DNA from: Cinnamomum chago
Taxonomy: Eukaryota > Streptophyta > Magnoliopsida > Laurales > Lauraceae
NCBI GenBank assembly: GCA_038049695.1
Contig: CP142456.1
Coordinates: 72,997,922 to 73,061,921 of the forward strand
Direction of reading: 5' to 3'
DNA: 64,000 nt
This document shows positions 26,017 through 39,400 of this stretch, one piece after another. The position numbers were made by a program, and so were the translations under genes. The notes under the pieces were generated by a model. The model was not told the DNA's origin, made no database searches, and saw nothing but the letters and a program-made list of their open reading frames with translations. Within the stretch, counting starts at the first letter, position 1. Each line of letters opens with the position of its first letter.

Positions 26017-26127
26017 TTAGATATATGTGGACATTTAATTACCAAAGGTAAGTGTGTCCCGCTATGGGGCCTATCGATATTTTATCCGGTAGGTATGATA
26101 CAATATGATTATTGTATCAATGGATCA

Positions 26128-27042
26128 TGTTACATATAATTTCAAAGGTTCTTTCATTAACATGATCTACTTAGATTTACCAAAGATAAAGTACTACTTG
26201 GATTGAATCAATGGTGATGTATCCAAAACAATAAATCAATTCAAAACATAAAACATGTTAAGGACACAACACAAACATAGTTTATCATGCTACAAATGAT
26301 TTACCAAAAATAAAACAAAGCATGAAAAACATATGATTAAGGAAAGTAGAGCCTACTTGGAGATTTAACTTCATTAATCCAAGCTTTAGCTTTCCTAATG
26401 ATCCCCTTCATCCCTTAGTTCATTTCCCTTCTATTTGCCTCAAAACCCCTCAAGGAGGGCCTTAAAATTCCCAACTTTTGGCAAAGGAAAGAACTCATAT
26501 TTATAGCAAAAAGTGCCCAACGGCTAGTCCCCGGTCGACCTGCAAACAGGTCTCGGTCGATCGGGATCACACAACGGTCAGAAATATGACCGTTGGTGCC
26601 CCAGGGCATTTTCTGCCTGCAGTGTTCCCGGTCGACCGGGACCCCTGGGCCGGTCAACCGGCCACACTGCTGGGACCAAAAAATTCAACTTTTGCATATT
26701 TCAAAGTTTATCTTTGTGGAACTTTTTGGACCATATAAGCAAGCTTAAAAACATGTTTTAAATCATTCTAAGGGTTTTAAAACATGAACCATAAAAAGCC
26801 TAAAACATTTTGAAAGATTTAAAACTCATAGGCTAGCTTGATTTTCTAAAACTCTTTTCAAATCAAATGCATCCAAGATTAAAAACAAAACATGCATAAA
26901 TCAAAACTTTTACAACTCTTAAAAACAATGCATGTTTAGAACAAGATTTCAAGATTTCTAAAATCAATGCATATGTGTGTGAATCAAATGATGCTAGAAT
27001 GATTATGCATCCATCAAATTGCAATCTACAAAATTCCTAACA
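26128..27042 (-). mobile_element. Truncated LTR fragment (unit 4)
   Basis: Copy of the 7312-8226 fragment. The TATA-like box at about 26506-26498 on the minus strand faces the truncated TPS exon 2 at 25699-25954. Confidence 0.85.
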
Positions 27043-30000
27043 GTCATAACAGGCATACCATGATGACTTAGGAATCTAACTATGAGACAAATGGCGATCC
27101 ATCTCTAGTCTCATAAATCTGGTATTAAAGTATCTTATGCACGATGAGGATGTCATGCATTATGCTCCTCCCACTATTTGATCACGGCTTCAAGTGCAGA
27201 GCTTCAATTGCAGTAATAACTGGTAAGACTAGGTCGATCCACATGGAGCTTTAGAAATAAGGCTTTCAAACTCTGTCACATGCCCTAAATAAAATCTAAT
27301 TTTAGCCTAAAATTTAGAAAAGTACATTCATCATTCCTACTTTAAACTAAAATTAAATACATTTCCAAAAATAAAATTTCCTAAATCTAAAAACCTAATC
27401 TAAAATGAATCACAAGTTGCTACAAAAGAACACACAAATTAGAAACAATCCAAAAATAAAACTTACCAAAAATAAAACTAAGAAGCTAAATTAAAAAAAA
27501 AATGAACCTAAGTTAGAAACCAAATCAATCAAAACATGCTCAACAAAGATTAGTAACAAATCAAATCACTCAAAAAGAAAACAACCTACTTTCTAAAATT
27601 AGCATGCAAACCTTACTAAATTAGTTTCCTAAATTAGAAACTAGGTTAGTCAATTAGGGTTAATATATTTCCTAAGTTAGTGAATTGAGTTAATCAACTC
27701 CCTAAAGTTAAGGACTTTCCAAATAAATAAAGATTTTCAAATCTTAACAAATTTAGAAAGCACTAAGTCAATCATACCTTATGTTAGAATTTCCAAATCT
27801 TAAGAAACTTCCTAAGTTAAAATCTTCAATTAAAAAAAATTAGAAAGATCTTTTATTTGTGAAAATTATCTAAATAATGTAAAACACAAAATCAAAAACT
27901 AATCCTAAAGTTAGAAAGTTAGTAATGCAATGTATGCCATGAGATGTTAGAAAATTCTAAGTCTAGAAAACTAGTATGCAAGGCTGTTTTTATGCATGAT
28001 TTTTCCTAATCTAATGCAACCTAAAACTGAGTTTATTGGCTAGATTTTGAGCTACAATGATGTATGAATCAAATAAAAAAAAAAACCAGAAGTGGAAAAC
28101 GATTTAAAACGAATGAGATATGAGTGTATGATCATGACCTAAAAAAAAAACTATGCAGAAATTCTGCACACAGGTGGGTCCGACCAGCCATGTTTGAGCC
28201 ACTGGTTCACCATCTTTCCAAAATTATTTTTGTTTGAAATTTGGGGGTTTAAAAATAAACTGATCAAACTTTAATTTCCCAAAGTTTCATTGAAAAATAA
28301 TGTGTTTTGATCAAGTTTCTAATCGCAAACTTTTTACACAAAATCTGTCCTGAAATTCCTGCAACAATGTGCTGAATTGTGGACTTTATATTCAGATCCA
28401 GATTTCCCAAAAAATATTTGGCCGAGATTATTGACTCAAATCTCTGATTTTTCTTGCTTATTCAATTTCAAACTCCGATTCCGGCAACTTAAACATATCT
28501 AAACTCCACCAATATGAATATGCATGCAATGCTAATTAGTACCAACCATAAACTATGCATAAAAATTCACATAAACATATAAGAAGCAAAAGAAGAAAAG
28601 AAAACAACAAATGATTGAATTTAAATGTGTGGATTGCCTTTGTAATTGAAAAATTATGAATTGAAAATTTATTTTAATCATGAATGCCATGATCTTAGAA
28701 TTTCAAAATCATCTTAGGCATTGATAGGTTCATATTTTGGAAAACACTTTTTGGATTTATTTAAACATGAAACCAAGCATGACTTCCATGACCTAAAATC
28801 CCACTTTGAAAATCACTTTCATTTCAAAAAATCTACTAGTAGATCACCAGTAGGTCAGCAGGAGTTCAGCCTACCTGAGGTCGGCTAGCCGCCTGTATAT
28901 GTTAGTGACCGTTAGAATATGACCGTTAGACGTCGGCTAGTGGCCCAAAGAGCCGTTGGAACCTTTTTTTTACTATATATTTGAACCTATTCCTTGGGTT
29001 TTGAGCCAACACAATTGAATCTTTTGAGGTGTTTTGGAACCTAAGGAAGGAGAATCGATTAAGGAAGGCTTATGGGTCACTTAATTGGAAAGCAAAAGCT
29101 TGGATTCATTAGTAAAATCAATCTAAGTGGGTAAGATTTGTATTGAAGGCCTATTTTAAACTTCCATTTACTTGGCTCAAATAATCACATTCAAAGAATA
29201 AATCCAGATGAAGCTTATTAGTGTATGTTACTTGTAGATGTAGTGGTGATAACTTCAAAACAATAAATCAAGTTAATGGAAAAAAACTTGCAAAAGCACT
29301 TTTTACTTAGGGTTTATTTGTTTTCATTGAATATACATAGGAATTAATGGTCAAATGAGATTTTCAAATTAACAAGGGTTATTAAAGAGCCAAGGGCGAA
29401 GAAAATGAGGTGTGAGGTGAAAGATGTATGGAAGCTATCTATATGGGACCCTGACTTTCATACTATATATTTAAATTAATGAGGGCTGGATATTCACCTT
29501 TGACATTTCATTTTTAACGACTTATATAAATATACTCTTAAAATTCTTAGGAATTCAATTACATGAACCACACAAGCTTTTAGGGCCTGTTCTTTACAAC
29601 AATTCATAGAGTTTTTCTCTGGAAAATTTCAAAATCTCCGACAGCTATACCCTAATGTGGAATTCCTAAATCCTCCTCTTGAATGGAACATTTGAAATTC
29701 AAGAAAAATGCATAGAGATTCCCATCATTAATTGGGAACAAATGTAACATCATATACTTAACACCATTTCGTCTCTGATAAAAAAAGATTTCTTTGATCA
29801 CTCAACTAACATTCTGAATATTTTATGCCTAGAAAATGGATATTAAATGTTTCTATGCAAGATTGAGGGCCTACTCATTTAAGGATGAGTTAGAAAAAAC
29901 ACCACCTTAATCCAAATCAAACATGCGTGATTACAAAGATAGCAAGTGTAAACCACATAACGTACCGAGTAGAAGCACTTGATGTAACAACTCTCTCCGT

Positions 30001-33000
30001 TTTAATTTCTTATTAACTTCTTAGGGTAACACGAGGAGGAGTATGTTTATAATGATGCATTTTTAATAGCATTTTAGAATCTTAAATCCACAATTTCCTC
30101 TTATGTAGTGCAATGTGGTGATCATCATATCACGAGTTTTGAAAATAGCACTTATATTTTTCTTTTATAAAGATTGATTCTAATTGTGATTTTGACAATC
30201 CCATTATAATTCATAAAAGATGTTATTTGTATTATATTACATGTGCTAGACGCCGGTAGGTTAATTAAGCTAGTCTTAAAGATTTTTGAGATTTTCACAA
30301 TTGATAGTGCAGTTTTTAAAGACTTGTTTCTTTGCAAGAATTTCTGACAGGAATTTAGGCTGTCTGTGCATTCCTGAATTGTAGTCGGAAATTCCATGTT
30401 CACTTGCTTGCATTCCCAGCATTTGAGGCAAGTAGTATTTTGAAATTCCAAAAAAGTGGAATTCCCAAATGCTCGCCTTGACTCCAGCATTTACAAATTC
30501 AAGCATTCTGAGAGGCTTGTTGGAACTTCGGCTCTCCCCCAACGATTGATTTTAATCTTCTCCTCTATTCTACTGTAACAAAATCAAGTCCAGACATCTT
30601 CTTCCTCCACCCTCCTTTCATATGTTTGCCTATTTTTCTCTTTTTTATTTTATTTTGCTGCATGCAATTTTTTCTAGAGGGTTTTGATGGAATGGAAAGA
30701 AGAAGGGTTTTTTTGGGGTCTTAATGGAATGGAATCAGTGGGTTCTCTTAGATCTGAACCGGATGGTAAGTTACAGGGGCTATTTGGTTGGATGGATGGA
30801 TTGATTTGTGGCTTGTGTTGGCCGAGAGATGAAGAAATTCAAATGGATATGAAGTCGAAAATTTTTGGAGTTTAGGTAGCCTGAAATTCTCAGGGAGGAA
30901 TTCTGGCCTAAAAGAAACAAAAAATTTAGGAATACCAGAATTAATAGGATTTTAAAATTCCACCATCTCAAATTCTTAAAGTTCCAACATACATGAATTC
31001 TAAAAATTAATGCAAAGAAACAGGCCCGAAAAGTTAAGCAAAGAAATAATGTGAAACTTTCCCTTGTCCTTCTCCATATTTCTCTTATTTCTATTGGCTG
31101 AGTTGTTATTTCATTTTCTGGGTCCCTTTTCTTTTCCAACTTCAACGTAAAACTACTCGTGGATAGGATCAACATCAAGTCAGAATTGCTTTATTACCAT
31201 AGGAACACTCCATTTCACGAGGAGTACTGTCTAGAGTTTATTAGACATTCTCACCTAAAAAAAGACAACATATTTTTTTATGTGGCTCACCTCGCTTCTC
31301 CTACATAGTTGGCACCAATCTATTTCACAATAATTTTATATGTACTTGCTAGTAAGAGTTGGAATATAAAAAGAATCGATTAATTTAAAGAAGATTGTAC
31401 TTTGTGGCTAATTTTTATTGGATTGTTGTAGCTCAGCTAGTTAGGGTAAATGTCAGAATGCACGAGTTCAAATGAACAATTGTGTTCTGCTCAAAGGAGA
31501 AAATTCACCAGTTAATATCAAGATAGTTATGAATTAAAAGTCGTCAGAACTTTGGGTTTCTCTTGGATTATTGATGGAAATTAATGAAAAAAAATAAAAA
31601 TAGGAAAGGAATAAAACATATTTGAAATCTTCACTCATATTGAAATATTCTTACTTTTAACGGTGTTTTTCACTTTCGTGCTGCACTTTTTGCTTAGGGG
31701 CTTGGTTTGGATAGGTGATTTTTGTGGGAGTGGTGGTCTCAGTGAAAAAAAAAATGAAAAACAAGCTTTTCCTATATTTAAAGCAATCCTAAAAATTCTA
31801 ATCCTGTAAAAGGGGCTTCAATTAAAAAGTAAAACCGAAGAACCACAAATAGCCATTAAATAGTTTATTCGTAGATTAGAAAAACTAAAAGCAAGAAAAA
31901 TCACAAGACTTGCAAAGAGTAAGTTTAGATGAGTAAAATGAAGTTTGACTTAGGTGAGGAAGCTTTTGGGTGAAAAAAATAGCCACAAGTGAGGTAGGAA
32001 GGTGTCACGTCCCCAGAACCCAATTAGAGAATAAACCGGATCCTTAGAGTGAAATTTAGGACTAATTAGAATTTTTGTCCTTTAGGCCCAAGGATCATAA
32101 GTTCGCTGTGAGGATATAATATTTCAAGCCTCATGTATAATAAGAATTGCGAAGTTCATACAAATCTAGGCATATGGAATATCAACAATGGATAATGACT
32201 TCATTTAATAATTAAAGTTGCACAAAAGAATAAACAAAACTAACCAAGGAGTTAATTAATTACACTGGCACTACTCTAACACTAGAAGAAACTCGCTCAT
32301 TATCTAAACTCACTTAAATATCTAAAATATAAATAATTATAAAAATAATAAAATAAACGGGTCAATGGGCCTACTATTGGGCCCAACTGACCCCAGTAAG
32401 GTCTTGGACCTTATAGAAAGTGGCTACCCAGATTTTTATTTTTTTCCATTTCTATTAAACATTACAGGGCTGGACGGATTGATCATTAGACATTACAATC
32501 TTTTCATTGAGCTTTCAAACCGGTACCAACGGATGGATCAAAAACTTTGACAAGGAGAAGTTGATGCTACACTTGGCCTGAAATCTAGCCAAACATCTTG
32601 ACATCTAAAATACATACGCCAGAAATTCAAAATCAAGAAACCAGACGTCTAGAGTTGCGTTTAGATGTCAGGGGACAAGAAATCTAAAGATGATAGATGC
32701 CTAGGTTAATGTGAAGCAAAAGTTCCTTGTAGGGGATTTTATCGGAAAAACCCCCTTAAATTCGGTGGAGACCAAAAACTAGAATGGTCATAGAGGCTCT
32801 TTTCAGTTTTTTTCTTTCTTTTATTGTATCGAGTAGCAATATTGCTGCTCCTCTGTAAATATTGCTGCTCATTGCGTCACCTTCCTTCTTTTCTACTTTG
32901 CATGTCCACTATTCACTCATTCAACTAAGTAATGACGCATCTTGTTCTCTTAAATTATCTCCAAACTTCAAATCAAGCAATCAATACTGCAAACGACCCA

Positions 33001-33836
33001 AATTATTGTTGAATCATGAGCGCTCATTTAAATTAAACAAACAACCCTTTGCCCCAAACGAGGAGACTTCCAGCTCAGAGCCATAAATATTCCTTTAGTA
33101 TTACTTAAATTACAAAAACAAATACCTGGGATTTAGTAGAGGAGAAACTTCTCTAGCCAGAGAACTACACGACCAGTCTAGTTCTATGGGCCCCACATAC
33201 GCCCGCATTTGATCAATGCAGCTCCATTCGCAGTCTTTAGTCCCCATGATTTAGCACCATGTGCAACTTTGTGGTCATCAAACCTTTCTTCGTCATTGGA
33301 TTGAATTTCAATTTTCAAAATATCTACAGTTAAAAGACCATTAAATCTTAAGACTCTTAAATCGAGGACTACAATTGACATTTTGCATGACCCTTATCGG
33401 TAAAAAGACCTTTCGCATCTACCTCTAATGGCACAAACGCATCCAAGTGGGCCCCACGAGCTGGACTACAAGCAGAGTATGTGGTCTGCTCGTAGGTGAA
33501 GATTTTGATCCTTTAATTAGTAGGATTGGTTTTCTGTTAAATACTTCAGAAGAAAATTGGTCTCCTCTAGCAAACAATCTCTTTTGGATTAGTAAACGGT
33601 TGCGACTGCTGAGTATTTAGGTAAAACATTCCTTTTGTGATTGAAACTAATATAAATACCAAGTTTTATAGCTAGCCAGACAGCTCAACGGCCTTAGCAA
33701 AAAACCCTTTTTGCTTGTCCTCTAGCAAGCACATCCCTTTCCCACACACCTTTTAAATACCCAGCCATGCCATGCTTTGATATATTCATACACATTTTAA
33801 ATCAGATTTCCTTACACACACACACATTCTAGCAGT

Positions 33837-35424
33837 ATGGCTTCCCTAAGTTCCTCTCCTGTTGCTTCAGCCCTCCATCCCACACCTCTAAATACAAACA
33901 AAAATGGTGCTGACCGTCCATCACCATTTCACCCTTCTGTTTGGGGAGATTACTTCCTTTCTTACTCCGACGGTCACGAGGTATATATTCACACATTCTT
34001 TGTTTTGAGAAATGATCGCATGATGATGATTTTATACATGTCATGTCAACTACCGTGAGGCTCATCTTTGTTTGATCCAAGTCATTCATATCATGCAACT
34101 TCTCATGACGAGAAAGTCTCTCCAACTTTCATTCCATTAACTGGTTAATACGCAAATGTAAAGCAAAAGAGAGCTTGTTATGTTTGTGTATGTTTGTTTG
34201 TTTGTTAGATCCATTGTAGCGAAGGGATTTTTACAGTTTAGTATCTCTTAAACTTAATTTGCACATGAAAATGTTACTAAAGACATAAAAAAATGTCACC
34301 AAAGTAACTTCACTGTATTTTATCTTTTCTAATTTTTGACAGTCTTGCCCATTCTTTGATCTGTGTTTTAACTTTTGAGGCTCTTTTTACCAAAATAAAT
34401 AAATAAATTTTGAGGCCCTGAAGTGATTGAAGTATTATGTTGCAAGTAGGTTAACTTGTGTGATCGGGATTTAACCCCATCATTTACTACATTATAAGTT
34501 GTTTAGTTTGATCCCATCATATTCCTAGACCTTAAATGACCCCTCTACATTCCTGCTCAAGGAGGTTGTTTTGTTTTCCACCCCAGCCAAGGGGGCTGGG
34601 ACCTACAATAGCACCTGGCACCCGCACACGTGAGAAGAAAGCCCGCACAAATGAAAAGAGAGTCTGCGTACACATGGAAAGGGAGTGTAAGCAGCTGAAA
34701 AGGGGTAACTTAAAAAAGGATCGAACTTTAGGTAGCTGAATGAGATTTGGAGTTGCCAATCAAGCAACCCCTTGTACTCAAGAAAGTTGGGTCCCAGTGC
34801 AGTTGGCTGCAGTAAAAAAAAAAAAAAAATCTTGACAGGGCTGAAAAATGATAACGGGCTTTATTTTTAGAAGATAACGTCAGCCAGGTCAACACAAATC
34901 AGATGCATCTTATCCACCATTCTCCATGGGATATTTCCATCCGTCCTCAAAACATGATAGAACGTGGGGTATTAAGCAGGCCCCACAAGGAGGCCCTCCC
35001 TTCTATAGATTTGCAAAAAAGCATCACTTTTCTCATCTATCTTCCATGATAGAAATTATTATTTTTACCAACTAATCACTTTTAATTTGCAATGGGACAT
35101 GGACAGAAAATAGATGCATGGACTAGCAAGGTTGGAGAGTTGAAGGAAAAAGTGAAGAGGATGCTAATCACATCCAAGGGATCAGTTGAAGAAACGATCA
35201 TGATTGATGACATCCAACGACTTGGAGTGGCCTATCACTTTGAAAAGGAGATCAACGACGCATTGGAACATATATATGAGGCCAATGTTGATTATGATGA
35301 TCTAAAAACAGTCGCTCTTCGATTCCAATTACTGAGGCAAAAGGGCTATAACATCTCTTGTGGTAAAACTTCTTCACTATTTTATATCACTCATTCTTGG
35401 CAAACTGGACAACAAACAAAATAA
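33837..35424 (+). pseudogene. Truncated terpene synthase copy 4 (exons 1-2 only)
   Basis: Exon 1 is 33837-33980 and exon 2 is 35107-35362. Intron 2 is cut at 35535. The leader/promoter carries G at 33729, as in the intact gene's own promoter (52547), unlike copies 1-3. Confidence 0.93.
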
Positions 35425-35535
35425 TTAGATATATGTGGACATTTAATTACCAAAGGTAAGTGTGTCCCGCTATGGGGCCTATCGATATTTTATCCGGTAG
35501 GTATGATACAATATGATTATTGTATCAATGGATCA

Positions 35536-36450
35536 TGTTACATATAATTTCAAAGGTTCTTTCATTAACATGATCTACTTAGATTTACCAAAGATAAAGT
35601 ACTACTTGGATTGAATCAATGGTGATGTATCCAAAACAATAAATCAATTCAAAACATAAAACATGTTAAGGACACAACACAAACATAGTTTATCATGCTA
35701 CAAATGATTTACCAAAAATAAAACAAAGCATGAAAAACATATGATTAAGGAAAGTAGAGCCTACTTGGAGATTTAACTTCATTAATCCAAGCTTTAGCTT
35801 TCCTAATGATCCCCTTCATCCCTTAGTTCATTTCCCTTCTATTTGCCTCAAAACCCCTCAAGGAGGGCCTTAAAATTCCCAACTTTTGGCAAAGGAAAGA
35901 ACTCATATTTATAGCAAAAAGTGCCCAACGGCTAGTCCCCGGTCGACCTGCAAACAGGTCTCGGTCGATCGGGATCACACAACGGTCAGAAATATGACCG
36001 TTGGTGCCCCAGGGCATTTTCTGCCTGCAGTGTTCCCGGTCGACCGGGACCCCTGGGCCGGTCAACCGGCCACACTGCTGGGACCAAAAAATTCAACTTT
36101 TGCATATTTCAAAGTTTATCTTTGTGGAACTTTTTGGACCATATAAGCAAGCTTAAAAACATGTTTTAAATCATTCTAAGGGTTTTAAAACATGAACCAT
36201 AAAAAGCCTAAAACATTTTGAAAGATTTAAAACTCATAGGCTAGCTTGATTTTCTAAAACTCTTTTCAAATCAAATGCATCCAAGATTAAAAACAAAACA
36301 TGCATAAATCAAAACTTTTACAACTCTTAAAAACAATGCATGTTTAGAACAAGATTTCAAGATTTCTAAAATCAATGCATATGTGTGTGAATCAAATGAT
36401 GCTAGAATGATTATGCATCCATCAAATTGCAATCTACAAAATTCCTAACA
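35536..36450 (-). mobile_element. Truncated LTR fragment (unit 5)
   Basis: Copy of the 7312-8226 fragment. The TATA-like box at about 35914-35906 on the minus strand faces the truncated TPS exon 2 at 35107-35362. Confidence 0.85.
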
Positions 36451-39400
36451 GTCATAACAGGCATACCATGATGACTTAGGAATCTAACTATGAGACAAAT
36501 GGCGATCCATCTCTAGTCTCATAAATCTGGTATTAAAGTATCTTATGCACGATGAGGATGTCATGCATTATGCTCCTCCCACTATTTGATCACGGCTTCA
36601 AGTGCAGAGCTTCAATTGCAGTAATAACTGGTAAGACTAGGTCGATCCACATGGAGCTTTAGAAATAAGGCTTTCAAACTCTGTCACATGCCCTAAATAA
36701 AATCTAATTTTAGCCTAAAATTTAGAAAAGTACATTCATCATTCCTACTTTAAACTAAAATTAAATACATTTCCAAAAATAAAATTTCCTAAATCTAAAA
36801 ACCTAATCTAAAATGAATCACAAGTTGCTACAAAAGAACACACAAATTAGAAACAATCCAAAAATAAAACTTACCAAAAATAAAACTAAGAAGCTAAATT
36901 AAAAAAAAAATGAACCTAAGTTAGAAACCAAATCAATCAAAACATGCTCAACAAAGATTAGTAACAAATCAAATCACTCAAAAAGAAAACAACCTACTTT
37001 CTAAAATTAGCATGCAAACCTTACTAAATTAGTTTCCTAAATTAGAAACTAGGTTAGTCAATTAGGGTTAATATATTTCCTAAGTTAGTGAATTGAGTTA
37101 ATCAACTCCCTAAAGTTAAGGACTTTCCAAATAAATAAAGATTTTCAAATCTTAACAAATTTAGAAAGCACTAAGTCAATCATACCTTATGTTAGAATTT
37201 CCAAATCTTAAGAAACTTCCTAAGTTAAAATCTTCAATTAAAAAAAATTAGAAAGATCTTTTATTTGTGAAAATTATCTAAATAATGTAAAACACAAAAT
37301 CAAAAACTAATCCTAAAGTTAGAAAGTTAGTAATGCAATGTATGCCATGAGATGTTAGAAAATTCTAAGTCTAGAAAACTAGTATGCAAGGCTGTTTTTA
37401 TGCATGATTTTTCCTAATCTAATGCAACCTAAAACTGAGTTTATTGGCTAGATTTTGAGCTACAATGATGTATGAATCAAATAAAAAAAAAAACCAGAAG
37501 TGGAAAACGATTTAAAACGAATGAGATATGAGTGTATGATCATGACCTAAAAAAAAAACTATGCAGAAATTCTGCACACAGGTGGGTCCGACCAGCCATG
37601 TTTGAGCCACTGGTTCACCATCTTTCCAAAATTATTTTTGTTTGAAATTTGGGGGTTTAAAAATAAACTGATCAAACTTTAATTTCCCAAAGTTTCATTG
37701 AAAAATAATGTGTTTTGATCAAGTTTCTAATCGCAAACTTTTTACACAAAATCTGTCCTGAAATTCCTGCAACAATGTGCTGAATTGTGGACTTTATATT
37801 CAGATCCAGATTTCCCAAAAAATATTTGGCCGAGATTATTGACTCAAATCTCTGATTTTTCTTGCTTATTCAATTTCAAACTCCGATTCCGGCAACTTAA
37901 ACATATCTAAACTCCACCAATATGAATATGCATGCAATGCTAATTAGTACCAACCATAAACTATGCATAAAAATTCACATAAACATATAAGAAGCAAAAG
38001 AAGAAAAGAAAACAACAAATGATTGAATTTAAATGTGTGGATTGCCTTTGTAATTGAAAAATTATGAATTGAAAATTTATTTTAATCATGAATGCCATGA
38101 TCTTAGAATTTCAAAATCATCTTAGGCATTGATAGGTTCATATTTTGGAAAACACTTTTTGGATTTATTTAAACATGAAACCAAGCATGACTTCCATGAC
38201 CTAAAATCCCACTTTGAAAATCACTTTCATTTCAAAAAATCTACTAGTAGATCACCAGTAGGTCAGCAGGAGTTCAGCCTACCTGAGGTCGGCTAGCCGC
38301 CTGTATATGTTAGTGACCGTTAGAATATGACCGTTAGACGTCGGCTAGTGGCCCAAAGAGCCGTTGGAACCTTTTTTTTACTATATATTTGAACCTATTC
38401 CTTGGGTTTTGAGCCAACACAATTGAATCTTTTGAGGTGTTTTGGAACCTAAGGAAGGAGAATCGATTAAGGAAGGCTTATGGGTCACTTAATTGGAAAG
38501 CAAAAGCTTGGATTCATTAGTAAAATCAATCTAAGTGGGTAAGATTTGTATTGAAGGCCTATTTTAAACTTCCATTTACTTGGCTCAAATAATCACATTC
38601 AAAGAATAAATCCAGATGAAGCTTATTAGTGTATGTTACTTGTAGATGTAGTGGTGATAACTTCAAAACAATAAATCAAGTTAATGGAAAAAAACTTGCA
38701 AAAGCACTTTTTACTTAGGGTTTATTTGTTTTCATTGAATATACATAGGAATTAATGGTCAAATGAGATTTTCAAATTAACAAGGGTTATTAAAGAGCCA
38801 AGGGCGAAGAAAATGAGGTGTGAGGTGAAAGATGTATGGAAGCTATCTATATGGGACCCTGACTTTCATACTATATATTTAAATTAATGAGGGCTGGATA
38901 TTCACCTTTGACATTTCATTTTTAACGACTTATATAAATATACTCTTAAAATTCTTAGGAATTCAATTACATGAACCACACAAGCTTTTAGGGCCTGTTC
39001 TTTACAACAATTCATAGAGTTTTTCTCTGGAAAATTTCAAAATCTCCGACAGCTATACCCTAATGTGGAATTCCTAAATCCTCCTCTTGAATGGAACATT
39101 TGAAATTCAAGAAAAATGCATAGAGATTCCCATCATTAATTGGGAACAAATGTAACATCATATACTTAACACCATTTCGTCTCTGATAAAAAAAGATTTC
39201 TTTGATCACTCAACTAACATTCTGAATATTTTATGCCTAGAAAATGGATATTAAATGTTTCTATGCAAGATTGAGGGCCTACTCATTTAAGGATGAGTTA
39301 GAAAAAACACCACCTTAATCCAAATCAAACATGTGTGATTACAAAGATAGCAAGTGTAAACCACATAACGTACCGAGTAGAAGCACTTGATGTAACAACT

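Larger units (their letters stand above)
16720..26127 (+). repeat. Array unit 3 (complete, 9,408 bp)
   Basis: Same map as unit 2 shifted by 9,408 bp: LTR fragment 16720-17634, TPS exon 1 24429-24572, exon 2 25699-25954. No private variant was spotted by eye. It carries the A allele just upstream of exon 1 (24321), shared with units 1 and 2. Confidence 0.96.
26128..35535 (+). repeat. Array unit 4 (complete, 9,408 bp)
   Basis: Same map: LTR fragment 26128-27042, exon 1 33837-33980, exon 2 35107-35362. It has a private two-base change at 30977-30978 (TA instead of AC) that removes a stop codon in a meaningless minus-strand reading frame. It is the first unit with G instead of A upstream of exon 1 (33729), an allele shared with units 5 and 6. 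Confidence 0.96.

Noticed and set aside
30780..31178. 132-codon minus-strand frame found only in unit 4
   Set aside because: It arises from a two-base change that removes a stop between two non-coding frames; there is no domain and no start context.
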